Assembly (NCBI GenBank): GCA_963204965.1
Contig: CAUJKA010000138.1
Location: forward strand, 1 to 32,104
Length of the DNA: 32,104 nucleotides
Source: Planctomycetota bacterium
GTDB taxonomy: Bacteria; Planctomycetota; Planctomycetia; Pirellulales; Pirellulaceae
Direction of reading: 5' to 3'
The notes under the pieces are model-generated. The model saw only the letters and a program-made list of their open reading frames with translations. It made no database searches and was not told where the DNA came from. Positions 8,115 to 17,327 of the stretch are shown piece after piece. How positions within the stretch are numbered: position 1 is the stretch's first letter; the number at the start of each line of letters is the position of its first letter. Made by a program: the position numbers and the translations under genes.

Positions 8115-9113
8115 CTAGTTAGCTGGCGGAAGAATGACTGTGTCGATGACGTGAATCACACCGTTGGTAGCGTCGATGTCTGTCTTGACTACAGTGCTCG
8201 AACCGTTCAGCTTAACCTTGCCGTCTTCTACTTTGATTTCGATCGATTGGCCTTGAACTGTCTTAGCAGCCTTCAGCTTCACAACATCAGCGGCTGTGAC
8301 CTTGCCAGCTACAACGTGGTAGGTCAGAACAGCAACCAACTTGTCCTTGTTCTCTGGCTTCAGAAGATCTGCTACGGCTTCCTTAGGCAGCTTTTCAAAA
8401 GCTGCATTGGTTGGAGCGAAGACTGTGAACGGTCCCTTGCTGGAAAGTGTTTCAACTAGTCCAGCAGCCTTCACCGCAGCGACCAATGTGCTGAAGTCCT
8501 TGTTGTCTGAAGCTAGTTCAACGATGGTCTTGCCGCTTGCTTCTGGTGGCAGAATGACTGTGTCGATAACGTGGATCACACCGTTGGATGCAGCGATGTC
8601 AGTCTTCACGACTGTGCTCGTGCCGTTCAGCTTGACCTTGCCGTCAACTACTTGAACCTTAACTGCTTGGCCTTGAACGGTCTTAGCTTCAGTGACCTTA
8701 ACGACGTCTGCTGCCATTACCTTACCAGCAACAACGTGGTAGGTCAGAATCGCTGCAAGCTTGTCTTTGTTTTCTGGCTTCAGCAACGATGCTAGTGTTT
8801 CCTTAGGAAGCTTAGCGAACGCAGCGTTGGTTGGAGCGAAGACAGTGAATGGACCCTTGCCAGACAGTGTCTCAGCCAGACCAGCAGCCTTAACAGCAGC
8901 GACTAGCGTGCTAAAGTCTGGATTGCCAACAGCAATGTCAACAATGGTCTTGGATTCGGTTTGTGTGGTTGTGCTAACATGCACTACCTTGCCTGTGGCT
9001 TCACAGGTTGCGGCCTGGTGTACTACAGTACCCTTGCACTGCTGTGCATTCAGTTGTGACGAAGCCACAACTAGTAGGCCGATTGCAGCCCATGCGAAAG
9101 CGAACTTGCTCAT
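8115..9113 (-). CDS. Secreted protein with two FAS1 (fasciclin) domains
   Basis: The 332-aa protein has a signal peptide ([20 protein letters not shown], cleavage after LNA) and a short cysteine-containing linker to residue 54. Two FAS1 domains follow at about residues 55-192 and 195-332. Each carries the H1 motif [13 protein letters not shown], the YH motif region [10 protein letters not shown] and the closing [14 protein letters not shown]. The two domains are nearly identical over long stretches, pointing to a recent internal duplication. FAS1 domains mediate adhesion or matrix contacts outside the cell. An AGGAAGAG Shine-Dalgarno lies about 7 nt before the ATG. The gene has its own terminator and is flanked by inverted copies of an 85-bp element. 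Confidence 0.95.
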   Translation of the reverse strand: MSKFAFAWAAIGLLVVASSQLNAQQCKGTVVHQAATCEATGKVVHVSTTTQTESKTIVDIAVGNPDFSTLVAAVKAAGLAETLSGKGPFTVFAPTNAAFAKLPKETLASLLKPENKDKLAAILTYHVVAGKVMAADVVKVTEAKTVQGQAVKVQVVDGKVKLNGTSTVVKTDIAASNGVIHVIDTVILPPEASGKTIVELASDNKDFSTLVAAVKAAGLVETLSSKGPFTVFAPTNAAFEKLPKEAVADLLKPENKDKLVAVLTYHVVAGKVTAADVVKLKAAKTVQGQSIEIKVEDGKVKLNGSSTVVKTDIDATNGVIHVIDTVILPPAN

Positions 9114-9384
9114 TCTTCTCTTCCTATCCTGTTTGTTTTGTGAGGTGACGTTGGTCAGTCACCGAAATCAGTACTCACTGATTTTCATCTGCCCCTATCC
9201 TAGGGCCGCGGCAAGGGTAGAAGCGAAAATAAAAAGCAAGCCCAACCAACAGACTTACACACAAAAACTTAACAAAGAAGGTTGAAAGAAAATTCGCGCA
9301 GCGGCAACCGCGTGGACTTCGTTGCGGACTTGGATGAGCCGCTAAATAGCCTGCAAGCTTCATTCCTAGGATTTTCGTGCTCGT

Positions 9385-9468
9385 GCTCGTGCTCAGTCGA
9401 AGACGGTGCTCGTGCTCGAATCTAGGCTTTCGAGGACAATTACGAGCACCATTTCATTGAGCACGAAC
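9385..9468 (-). repeat. 84-bp imperfect palindromic element, right (inverted) copy
   Basis: Its reverse complement closely matches 7912-7996, sharing GTGCTCAATGAAATGGTGCT and GAGCACGAGCACCGTCTTCG, with a small divergent centre. It is extended leftwards by CGTGCT hexamers (from about 9375) and rightwards by a degenerate ACGAGC-rich stretch to about 9505. The gap 9114-9781 shows no gene apart from this element. Confidence 0.75.
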
Positions 9469-9781
9469 AAAGCTCAAGAAAAGTACGAGCACGAGTACGA
9501 GCATGACAATCCGAAGAATCTCGTCGCACTCCAAACATAGGCCCTGCGATTGGTTGCCTCTAGTCAACACCTCAAGCCCGTAGCCGACCAGCAATGCTGG
9601 CGAAAACTGGGCTCAGGTTGCCTACTTGGACTGCACACCTGTAGGTATAGTCGCGTAAAATGATTCGTTTCGCCCACTGCTTAAGCATTGGCAACCTGAT
9701 ACAATCTAACACCCCTCGGTTGAGCTATGGCCATCCGGGTGGCTCGCATTGTAAACCGCACACCTAGACAAAGGTCCACGA

Positions 9782-11806
9782 ATGGATAACCAGCGACCGC
9801 CAGCTGGCAATCAACGAAATGACGAGAACTCGCCGCGACGCAGTCAGATTATTCCAATACTGTTGTTGCTGGCGATTATCTTCATCGTTCTTAAGTCGCT
9901 GTGGCCTTCCACTGCCGATCGCATCAAGTTCACATTTTTTGTGGATCAACTTGAGCAAGGCAACATTCAAGTCTTGAATGTGACTGGCAGCACCGTCACC
10001 GGTGCGTTCAAAGTTGCACCAGAGAAGCCGGTCGAGTACGACGCGAACGGCGACGCAGTAACGAAGACCGATCCGGTTGGCACAAAGTACAAGAAGCAAT
10101 TCCTTACGACGCTTCCCAATGATTCTCACGAGTGGCTTCGCAACAAGGTCGAAACGCTGCGAATCGAAGCTCTCAAGAACGACAAGGGTGACTCCAAGCC
10201 CATCGAAGCTACGTTCCAAGACGCCGACACCTTTGGCTATATCTTCGTGACGTTAGCCATGTTGGTTCCATTGGCCGTGCTGGTCTTCCTTTGGATGATG
10301 TTCCGCCGCACGCAGAATCAAATGATGGGCGGAGGGTTCTTCTCCGGCTTCTCGCGTTCTACTGCCAAGCGTTACGAGGCAAGCGACCAACAAACTACGT
10401 TTAACGATGTTGCTGGCTTGGAAGGCGTGAAAGCCGATCTTCAAGAGTTGGTCGAGTTCCTTAAGAGCCCTGAGAAGTTTCAGAAGTTGGGCGGCCGCAT
10501 TCCTAAAGGCGTGTTGCTCAACGGGCCTCCTGGTACAGGAAAGACGTTGCTGGCTCGAGCCGTCGCGGGTGAAGCTGGCGTACCTTTCTATTCGGTCAAC
10601 GGTAGCGAGTTCATTCAGATGTTCGTTGGTGTCGGAGCTAGCCGCGTTCGCGATCTGTTCCAGCAAGCCAAAGAGCATGCGCCAGCGATTATCTTCGTTG
10701 ATGAAATCGACGCCGTGGGACGTCAACGCGGTGCCGGGCTAGGCGGCGGTCATGACGAACGAGAGCAAACGCTCAATCAAATCCTCAGCGAGATGGATGG
10801 CTTTGCTGGAAACGATTCTGTGATCGTTATGGCGGCCACGAACCGCCCCGATGTGCTCGATCCAGCACTCCTGCGTCCTGGTCGTTTCGACCGCCACATT
10901 ACTGTGGGACGTCCGACTCAAAAGGGTCGACTGGAGATGTTCAAGGTTCACACTCGCGACGTTCCGCTCGATAACGATGTCGATCTCGAGCGCCTTGCCG
11001 CTGTAACCATCGGACTGACCGGTGCGGACATTCGAAACTTGGTCAACGAAGCTGCTCTATGGGCCGCTCGCAACAATAAGACTCGCGTCGGCAGCGCTGA
11101 TTTTGACTACGCTCGCGATAAAGTGCTCATGGGAGCGAAACGCGAAGAAGTGCTCAGCGACAGCGAAAAGGAAAAGACCGCCTATCACGAAGCTGGTCAC
11201 ACATTGGCTGCGTGGTTCCTCAAAGGCGCTAACCGAGTCCATAAAGTCACGATCATTCCTCGCGGTCGTGCGCTAGGCGTAACACAAATTGTTCCCACAG
11301 AAGATCGAGTTAGCGCAAGCGAACACGAACTTCAAGATCAATTAGTTGTCTTTATGGCTGGTAGAGAAGCTGAAAAGTTGATTTACGACGAAGCTACCGT
11401 TGGCGCCGAGAACGATCTTGAACGCGCAACCGAAACGGCTCGACGTATGGTAACCCACTGGGGGATGAGCCCCAAGATTGGTCCGGTCAGCTACAAAACT
11501 TCGGAAGATGATCCGTTCTTGGGACGTGAGATGCACCAGCAACGCAAGTTCAGCGAACACACCGCAGAATTGATCGACGGCGAAGTTGCGAGAGTCCTTC
11601 TTTCAGCAAGCACGCGTGCTACCGAGTTGCTCAACCAGCGGCGACAAGATTTGGAAGCGGTCACACGAGCCTTGCTAGAACGAGAAGAACTCACCGAGTT
11701 GGAGATCGAGCAATTGATCGGCCCTTCGGTTCACGGACTAGCCAAAGATCATACCATTGAAGCTCCCGTTAAGCCGATCGCAGAGACCGACACCAAGCCT
11801 CTCTAG
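9782..11806 (+). CDS. ftsH: ATP-dependent membrane zinc metalloprotease FtsH
   Basis: The 674-aa protein has the full FtsH layout. TM1 is at about residues 23-40, a periplasmic segment follows, and TM2 is near [21 protein letters not shown]. The AAA domain has Walker A GPPGTGKT at 248-255, Walker B IIFVDEID and the second region of homology [19 protein letters not shown]. The protease domain has the zinc motif H469EAGH473 and the third ligand probably at D545 in ENDLERAT. FtsH degrades misfolded and regulatory proteins at the inner membrane as a hexamer. The N-terminus before TM1 is charged and hydrophilic. rsgA follows after 22 nt on the same strand, so the two are probably co-transcribed. 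Confidence 0.98.
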   Translation: MDNQRPPAGNQRNDENSPRRSQIIPILLLLAIIFIVLKSLWPSTADRIKFTFFVDQLEQGNIQVLNVTGSTVTGAFKVAPEKPVEYDANGDAVTKTDPVGTKYKKQFLTTLPNDSHEWLRNKVETLRIEALKNDKGDSKPIEATFQDADTFGYIFVTLAMLVPLAVLVFLWMMFRRTQNQMMGGGFFSGFSRSTAKRYEASDQQTTFNDVAGLEGVKADLQELVEFLKSPEKFQKLGGRIPKGVLLNGPPGTGKTLLARAVAGEAGVPFYSVNGSEFIQMFVGVGASRVRDLFQQAKEHAPAIIFVDEIDAVGRQRGAGLGGGHDEREQTLNQILSEMDGFAGNDSVIVMAATNRPDVLDPALLRPGRFDRHITVGRPTQKGRLEMFKVHTRDVPLDNDVDLERLAAVTIGLTGADIRNLVNEAALWAARNNKTRVGSADFDYARDKVLMGAKREEVLSDSEKEKTAYHEAGHTLAAWFLKGANRVHKVTIIPRGRALGVTQIVPTEDRVSASEHELQDQLVVFMAGREAEKLIYDEATVGAENDLERATETARRMVTHWGMSPKIGPVSYKTSEDDPFLGREMHQQRKFSEHTAELIDGEVARVLLSASTRATELLNQRRQDLEAVTRALLEREELTELEIEQLIGPSVHGLAKDHTIEAPVKPIAETDTKPL

Positions 11807-11828
11807 CCAATTTAGCGACTGATACTAT

Positions 11829-12959
11829 ATGGCTAAGAAGTCACGCAATTCCAAAAAGATTCGAACCGAGTTCAAGAAGAACTATCAAGGACGCACGCGT
11901 GACGGCGATCTGACTCGGCAATTCAAAGACGGTTCGCTCGATGATCAGATATCGCGCGAACGCGTCAGCGGCAAAGGCGATTTGACTCGCCACCGAACCA
12001 TCGTTGGGCACCTTGCTGAAGCGGGCGAAGATGGCTTGCCTGTCGACATGGATTTGGCCGATCCCAACGTGCTTTACGGTCGCGTGCTTCGCATGCACGG
12101 TTTGGAGTGCATCGTACGAACTGATGATGGACGAGTTTTTCGCTGCGCGGTTCGTCAAGTCTTGAAGTCGATCTCTACCGATGGACGGCACGTTGTGGTT
12201 ACTGGCGACAACGTGCGTATTCGGCCTGAAGGGACAGAGCAGGGGATCGTGCTTTCCGTCCAGCCTAGACGTGGTGTGCTCTGCCGAACAAGCAAAGGCA
12301 AACGCCACATCATCGTTAGCAATGTCGAACAAGTGTTGATCGTCGCTAGCGCCGCTGAACCCGAGATCAAACCGCATTTGATCGATCGCTTTTTGGTAAC
12401 AGCCGAACAGGCCGGGCTGGAAGCGATCATCGTCATCAACAAAGTCGACCTCATCGATCCCGCCGAACTACAGCCGCTGATCGGCGTTTATGCGCAACTG
12501 GGCTACCGTGTCTTGCTAACCAGTGCTGCCAATCAATGGTCCATCGAGCGGTTGCGAAGAATCGTTGCTGGAAAGCAAAGTGTCGTTGCAGGTCAGAGCG
12601 GCGTAGGCAAAAGTTCGCTGCTGAACAGGATTCAACAAGGTCTTGGACTGCGAGTTCAACCTGTAAGCAATGAAAACATGAAGGGCAAGCACACCACGAC
12701 CACTGCCGAGCTGATTGCGCTCGAGTCCGGCGGTTACTTGGTCGATACTCCTGGAATTCGCCAGCTAGAGCTTTGGGATGTTGCGCCCGAAGAGGTCGGC
12801 GGACTGTTCCGCGACATCCGACCTTACGTCAATCACTGTCGCTTTCCCGATTGCAAACACCTCCACGAAGTTGGCTGTGCCGTGTTAGAAGCCGTCGCCG
12901 ACGGTCGCATCGACCCTCGACGCTACGACAGCTACGCCCACATCGTCGAAGGCGACTAG
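11829..12959 (+). CDS. rsgA: Ribosome small-subunit-dependent GTPase A
   Basis: The 376-aa protein is a circularly permuted GTPase that assists late 30S maturation. After a basic leader of about 80 residues comes an OB-fold (GRVLRMHGLECIVRTDDGRVF). The G motifs then appear in permuted order: G4 NKVDLID, G1 GQSGVGKS at 255-262, and G3 DTPGIRQLEL. The C-terminal zinc site uses C337, C342, H344 and C350 within CRFPDCKHLHEVGC. The lysine/arginine-rich N-terminal extension (MAKKSRNSKKIRTEFKKNYQ) is longer than in many family members and could contact rRNA. The Shine-Dalgarno before ATG 11829 is weak, suggesting translational coupling to ftsH. Confidence 0.97.
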   Translation: MAKKSRNSKKIRTEFKKNYQGRTRDGDLTRQFKDGSLDDQISRERVSGKGDLTRHRTIVGHLAEAGEDGLPVDMDLADPNVLYGRVLRMHGLECIVRTDDGRVFRCAVRQVLKSISTDGRHVVVTGDNVRIRPEGTEQGIVLSVQPRRGVLCRTSKGKRHIIVSNVEQVLIVASAAEPEIKPHLIDRFLVTAEQAGLEAIIVINKVDLIDPAELQPLIGVYAQLGYRVLLTSAANQWSIERLRRIVAGKQSVVAGQSGVGKSSLLNRIQQGLGLRVQPVSNENMKGKHTTTTAELIALESGGYLVDTPGIRQLELWDVAPEEVGGLFRDIRPYVNHCRFPDCKHLHEVGCAVLEAVADGRIDPRRYDSYAHIVEGD

Positions 12960-13082
12960 TTCGTAGCAGGCACATTCCATGTGCCGTCCGCTGCCTTCAG
13001 TGTGCACGACAGTCCCTGTCGTTCTCAATCCCACCGGCTTGCCCGGTCGGTACCTTAGGTTTCTCGCTACTAGCGTCCCGCA

Positions 13083-13208
13083 CAGCTTACAGCTTACAGC
13101 TTACAGCTTACAGCTTACACCTTACACCTTACACCTTCCACCTTACACCTTACACCTTACACCTTACACCTTACACCATACACCTGACACCGTACACCTT
13201 ACACCTTA
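13083..13208. repeat. 7-bp tandem array, 18 units (CAGCTTA then CACCTTA)
   Basis: Five perfect CAGCTTA units (13083-13117) are followed by thirteen CACCTTA or near-CACCTTA units, with substitutions in units 13132-13138 and 13174-13194. The array sits between rsgA and the convergent oxidoreductase gene and reaches into the last codons of the latter, whose stop is at 13206. Open frames through it show the heptapeptide pattern LHLTPYT; this results from the repeat and is not a protein. Confidence 0.95.
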
Positions 13209-14417
13209 CCGCCATCCCTGCGGCTTCACCGTCTCGTACAAGTTCAGTTCAGCTCGACCACCGATCAACCCAAACGTCTGACGTATCTGCTGACGCATTA
13301 CTTCAAACGGATGAGCACCACTTGGAAGGATCGATCTTCCACCAAGGCGATAGAAATGCGGTTCACGCGTCACGAATGCTCCCGATGCTTCATCTGAGAC
13401 GATTGGCTCAAGACGCAAGTTATGTTCGTAGTTAGGCTGATCAACCACATCGCCACAATGAATCACTTGATCGACGCTAAAATCCAACGTTTCATCTTCG
13501 GTACGTTGCAGCGTTACGATCAGTTGTCCAGAATCTTCGCGCAGAGCCTCCACGCCCCACGCTTCAATGGGAACAACGAACAACCCGTCTGCCTCTCGAT
13601 AGATGCTCTCGGCCAACGCAATCTCTTCAGCGGACAACGGGCTGTTAGCTACCGACGCTTGCAGAAGCGTCTCACGCGGCGTCAACTGCTTGGGAATGAC
13701 CCAGAACAGTTGCGTCTTCTCGGTCTTAGCCAACTCAGCTAACTCGATGGCGTTGGCTACTGCAGCCGCGTCGTTTCCGATCAGCATCACTCGCTTGCCT
13801 GAAAAGCTCTGCTTCTCTCGAGTAAGCACGCGACGTCGACCGAGCAGAATGCGATCCTGCAATTGTCTCCAACCAATGGGCTGACCTCCGCCAGTAGCTA
13901 GGCCTCCACGAGTCGCTTCGCCACTGGAGCAATCGAAGACAATGTCCACCACCTGAGTGAACTGGCCGCGTTGAGTCGACTCAAGCAGCAGACGGAACTC
14001 CTGTTCGGCTCGGCGTTCCAAACTTGTCGCGTCTTGCCATGTACAGCCCAAGCGACTTGCGGACAGAACTGGCGTATGCACCGTGATCGAAGTGTACAGA
14101 AGGTCGGTTCTCGCCACGAGAAGCAGATACTGCTCAACATACTGTTCGAAAGTAGGAACCTGATCTGGTTCTGGCAGAGGATGCTCATGAGCTTCGATGG
14201 CAGCAAGCCCCAGAGACGAGGTTAGCTCGCGCCATGTTCCTGGCATCGGGCGATTGCCCCAGGCCACCAAGCTATCACCGACCTTGTGCGCATCGAACAG
14301 CTCGACTGAGTAGCCCAGGAATCTACCGTATAAAGCAGCTTCCACTCCACATGGCCCACCGCCAATCACAGCGATCGTAGCCGGCGTATCAATCTCGGGG
14401 TCCCAATCTAGTTGCAT
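13206..14417 (-). CDS. FAD/NAD(P)-binding oxidoreductase, thioredoxin-reductase-like
   Basis: The 403-aa protein has an N-terminal Rossmann dinucleotide-binding motif IAVIGGGPCGVEAALYGRFL (about residues 14-33, FAD site). A second nucleotide-binding region, KRVMLIGNDAAAVANAIELA, is in the middle, and a closing segment VDQVIHCGDVVDQPNYE resembles the FAD-contacting end of pyridine nucleotide oxidoreductases. No CxxC redox pair is visible, so it is unlikely to be a true thioredoxin reductase. The start at ATG 14417 is chosen because the Rossmann fold begins there. The frame is open further upstream but would overlap the thiE-like gene. It lies 13 nt downstream of that gene, so co-transcription is likely. 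Its substrate is unknown. Confidence 0.75.
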   Translation of the reverse strand: MQLDWDPEIDTPATIAVIGGGPCGVEAALYGRFLGYSVELFDAHKVGDSLVAWGNRPMPGTWRELTSSLGLAAIEAHEHPLPEPDQVPTFEQYVEQYLLLVARTDLLYTSITVHTPVLSASRLGCTWQDATSLERRAEQEFRLLLESTQRGQFTQVVDIVFDCSSGEATRGGLATGGGQPIGWRQLQDRILLGRRRVLTREKQSFSGKRVMLIGNDAAAVANAIELAELAKTEKTQLFWVIPKQLTPRETLLQASVANSPLSAEEIALAESIYREADGLFVVPIEAWGVEALREDSGQLIVTLQRTEDETLDFSVDQVIHCGDVVDQPNYEHNLRLEPIVSDEASGAFVTREPHFYRLGGRSILPSGAHPFEVMRQQIRQTFGLIGGRAELNLYETVKPQGWR

Positions 14418-14430
14418 CGAATTCGTCTTG

Positions 14431-15486
14431 TTAGGGTTTGTTGTTTTGCAGAAGCTTTTGAGCCAGTGCTTTAGCCGCGTCGCTCGGATTCTTAGCCGAT
14501 AGTATTGCGCCACTGAGGGCCACGCGAGAAAGTCCAGTTTGTCGAACCTGATCAATATTGTCGATGCTAATTCCACCGATCGCGTAAGCGGGAATCGAAA
14601 TCTCGGCCGCGACTTGCTTCAAAAAGTCGAGACCCGCAAACTGCTCGAACTGTTTCGTCGAGGAAGGAAAAGTCGGACCACAACCGATATAGTCCGCTCC
14701 GGCTTGCAGTGCTGCTCTAGCTTGAGCGATATCATGCGTGGAAACTCCAATCCATAGCTTTCTTCCGCTCAGTCGTCGCACTTCGGCAATAGGTAGATCC
14801 TCTTGGCCGACATGGACTGTACTCGCGCCACTTGCTAGAGCCACATCTACGCGATCATTGACCACCACGCACTGAGCTCCAACGGTTACGACCGCCGCAC
14901 GAGCATACTGGAGCAGTTGAGCTCCATCGGCACGCTTATCACGAATCTGAAAAAGCCCCACGCCAGCTTGTTGTAGCTCACGAAGCGTTGCAACAAAATC
15001 CTCGATCGGCTGCTCACAACCGACCAACAGGTACAATGGTGATAAAGGAAAGTTCGCAAGTCCCAGCGATACAGCATTCGTCAATCGATTTTCGACCAAT
15101 GCCAAGTCGTCATAAGCCCGATAACGCAGTTGCTTAATCTCGGCCGTAAGACTGTTGAACTCGATCTTACTAGCCTCTTCAATCACTCGCAATGACTGCG
15201 TGACACGTTCGCAAGCCGCTGTAACAACGTCGCTCCAATTAGCCCGCGATGATTCACTCTTGGTCGTTAAGCTTGTGCCTGCATCGCTATGCGTGGCTCT
15301 GGACTCTAGCCTCTCAAGTCGTGGTAGCTTCGCAGCAAACTCGCCGAGCGAATGTCGAAGTGCCTTAAGGATATTCGAGCTGGTAGCATCTTCGTGAATG
15401 ACTCTCGCGATATCCTCCAGCGTTCGCAGACCTTCGGCCGCGCGATTCAAGTTCACGTCCAGTATTCTAAGTGTGGATTGTCTCAT
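14431..15486 (-). CDS. thiE: Thiamine phosphate synthase with N-terminal ThiD2-like domain
   Basis: The 351-aa protein has two parts. Residues 1 to about 145 start RILDVNLNRAAEGLRTLEDI, matching the ThiD2-type domain that precedes ThiE in several phyla and is linked to hydroxymethylpyrimidine phosphate phosphorylation. Residues from about 148 form a ThiE TIM barrel: LYLLVGCEQP, GLFQIRDKRADGAQL, VVVNDRVDVALASGASTVHV, GQEDLP, GVSTHD, ADYIGCGPTFPSSTK, YAIGGI. ThiE joins HMP pyrophosphate and thiazole phosphate to give thiamine phosphate. An additional 4-nt overlap (ATGA) with the upstream exporter gene indicates co-translation. No TPP riboswitch was recognised upstream of the operon. Confidence 0.93.
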   Translation of the reverse strand: MRQSTLRILDVNLNRAAEGLRTLEDIARVIHEDATSSNILKALRHSLGEFAAKLPRLERLESRATHSDAGTSLTTKSESSRANWSDVVTAACERVTQSLRVIEEASKIEFNSLTAEIKQLRYRAYDDLALVENRLTNAVSLGLANFPLSPLYLLVGCEQPIEDFVATLRELQQAGVGLFQIRDKRADGAQLLQYARAAVVTVGAQCVVVNDRVDVALASGASTVHVGQEDLPIAEVRRLSGRKLWIGVSTHDIAQARAALQAGADYIGCGPTFPSSTKQFEQFAGLDFLKQVAAEISIPAYAIGGISIDNIDQVRQTGLSRVALSGAILSAKNPSDAAKALAQKLLQNNKP

Positions 15487-16685
15487 AAGATCCTCTTTGG
15501 TGGAACAATCGCTGAAGCCGCCAACAGTCCTCCGACGAGTGCCATGGCGACAAGCATCATCCCAAAAGCGAACTCAACACCTTCGACAGTCTGACGATCT
15601 AGCAGCGCGGTGAGCGATCGATAGCCCAACGATCCGGGCACCAAGATCAGCATACCCGGAGCGACGGGAACCATAGCTGGCTTGTCGGTAACTCTCGCGT
15701 AGAAATTGCTACAGCATCCGACAACTAAAGCTCCCAAAAACGATCCGACTTCGACGCCATAATTGCCGCCCCATTTCGCCGCCCAAAATCCGCTCAAGCT
15801 AACTCCGAAAATGATTGGCCAGAGTTTCAACGGTACTTTAAACAGGATTGCAAACGAGGCGGGGGCCAGGAACGTTGCCAACCATTGAGCGTATGCCGGA
15901 AGTTGGTCGTGAACTTCGGGAATGTTTCGCCAATGATCACCCAATCGCCACGCAATGGCGACTCCGAGGAAGAGAGTGAAAAGTGTGACGCTGGCTCCGG
16001 CCAGTCGTGCGACTCCCGCTGAAAGGTGACCGACCGTGATCTCCGTCATCGCAATCGTCAGCGTTAGTCCTGGCAACAGAACCACGACAGAAGCCAGAGT
16101 TACTAAGCGATCATCGATAGGGTGGATCCATCTTGCGAAGGCCAACGACAGAATCGCTGCGATGAATCCCGAGACAGGAAATACCAGCCCTGTCTCCCAC
16201 TTGAGTCCGGCCTGCATGAACTCAAGTCCAGCGATCGAAAGCCCCAGTAGACCGGCGAGCCCCACTTCTAATGCGGTGCCATTGAAGAAGACCGCCACCG
16301 ATGCGCAGGCGACTCCGCAGGCCAACGCGATCATCCAAGGAGCGTAGATCGACTTAGCTGCCGCAGCCGCTTCCATCTCCACCGCCGCTTCTGTGACGGT
16401 AATCTCTCGAGCTTCCAAGCGTTCGAGAATTTCGTCGAATCGATTCAGCTTGTCAGCATCGATTGTGCCCGACGAGACTCGCCGCATGTACGTGCGTTCA
16501 TCTTCACCGCTTCCCAGCGACGCCACCAATGCGGTAGGCGTATACAGAAAAACGCTCGGCACACCCAATGTGCGAGCCACTTTTTCCATGACCCGCTCCA
16601 ACTGGTGCGAAGACGTACCATGTCGGTGCAACAACTCGGCAACCCGAATCAAGAACTGATGGGTCGCGATAGAATCCTGAGTCAT
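15483..16685 (-). CDS. ThrE-like threonine/serine exporter
   Basis: The 400-aa membrane protein fits the ThrE family (PF06738/PF12821 fusion). A hydrophilic N-terminal part carries the conserved segment LLHRHGTSSHQLERVMEKVA and VPSVFLYTPTALVASLG. About ten membrane helices follow, with a family-like motif LVTLASVVVLLPGLTLTIAM and ending with MMLVAMALVGGLLAASAIV. ThrE proteins export threonine and serine from the cytoplasm. It is the first gene of the operon with thiE and the oxidoreductase; its stop codon overlaps the thiE start by 4 nt. Why an amino acid exporter is coupled to thiamine synthesis is not evident from the sequence. Confidence 0.88.
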   Translation of the reverse strand: MTQDSIATHQFLIRVAELLHRHGTSSHQLERVMEKVARTLGVPSVFLYTPTALVASLGSGEDERTYMRRVSSGTIDADKLNRFDEILERLEAREITVTEAAVEMEAAAAAKSIYAPWMIALACGVACASVAVFFNGTALEVGLAGLLGLSIAGLEFMQAGLKWETGLVFPVSGFIAAILSLAFARWIHPIDDRLVTLASVVVLLPGLTLTIAMTEITVGHLSAGVARLAGASVTLFTLFLGVAIAWRLGDHWRNIPEVHDQLPAYAQWLATFLAPASFAILFKVPLKLWPIIFGVSLSGFWAAKWGGNYGVEVGSFLGALVVGCCSNFYARVTDKPAMVPVAPGMLILVPGSLGYRSLTALLDRQTVEGVEFAFGMMLVAMALVGGLLAASAIVPPKRIL

Positions 16686-16820
16686 GAAAATAGCGGTCGA
16701 GAAGAGCTAAACGGCGAGCTTAAAAGCCTGATCTGAGCAGTCGTAGGCGACGGCACCACACTCCAAAAATGTTAAGCCCCAGAGTATAGTTCCTCTCCAT
16801 CCTTTTGCGACCTCTGTTCA

Positions 16821-16925
16821 GGCTTGAGGCTTGAGGCTTGAGGCTTGAGGCTTGAGGCTTGAGGCTTGAGACTTGAGACTTGAGACTTGAGACTTGAGAC
16901 TTGAGACTTGAGACTTGAGACTTGA
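16821..16925. repeat. 7-bp tandem array, 15 units (GGCTTGA then GACTTGA)
   Basis: Seven perfect GGCTTGA units (16821-16869) are followed by eight perfect GACTTGA units (16870-16925). Just downstream (16935-16945) AGCCTCAAGCC is the reverse complement of the first block, so a hairpin with the array is possible. It lies between the thrE-like gene and the tRNA promoter. The rest of 16686-17091 holds no gene. Confidence 0.97.
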
Positions 16926-16960
16926 GTCTCCTACAGCCTCAAGCCTGCTCCCTGGGACTC

Positions 16961-16989
16961 CTGACGCCGCAAAAGACTGCTGTTATAAT
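16961..16989 (+). promoter_or_regulatory. Sigma70-type promoter, probably for tRNA-Arg
   Basis: A perfect -10 box TATAAT (16984-16989) is extended by TG at 16981-16982. A -35-like CTGACG (16961-16966) lies 17 nt upstream. The tRNA gene begins about 100 bp downstream, and no other plus-strand gene intervenes. Confidence 0.65.
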
Positions 16990-17091
16990 GGTTTTCGCAC
17001 CTTCCAAGGTTCACACTAGACCGAAGTCCCGTGATCCTGCATCCGTTTCGCCCAAGAGTCCCGTCATCCGAGATCTCATAAAGAAATACCC

Positions 17092-17163
17092 GCCCCCATA
17101 GTTAAGTGGATATAACGAGGCTTTCCTAAAGCCTAATCACAGGTTCGAGTCCTGTTGGGGGTA
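17092..17163 (+). tRNA. tRNA-Arg (anticodon CCU)
   Basis: The 72-nt sequence folds into a complete cloverleaf. The acceptor is GCCCCCA with TGGGGGT (first pair G-U), the D stem GTTA/TAAC, the anticodon stem AGGCT/AGCCT around loop TTCCTAA, and the T stem ACAGG/CCTGT around TTCGAGT. The anticodon CCT at positions 34-36 reads AGG codons. The discriminator is A and CCA is not encoded. Confidence 0.95.
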
Positions 17164-17327
17164 TTAGAACCGCACAAATCGACATCATCGCCACAAACAT
17201 TCCTGGCGGATTGTTCATAATTTTGATTGCAAATCATTGAAAGACCAAAAGGTTCTCGATGTGTCGACCGTTGAGCCAGCTACTTCAGTAATACTGTTTG
17301 TCGCTTTAAGTTAAGTGGCGGGTTGTT

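Noticed and set aside
12773..13435. Open plus-strand frames with a repeating LHLTPYT heptapeptide
   Set aside because: They arise from the non-coding 7-bp array at 13083-13208, overlap rsgA and the oxidoreductase in the wrong frames, and carry no other coding signal.
16686..16820. TPP riboswitch upstream of the thiE-containing operon
   Set aside because: No CTGAGA/ACCTGA-type conserved core could be found in the leader on the minus strand.
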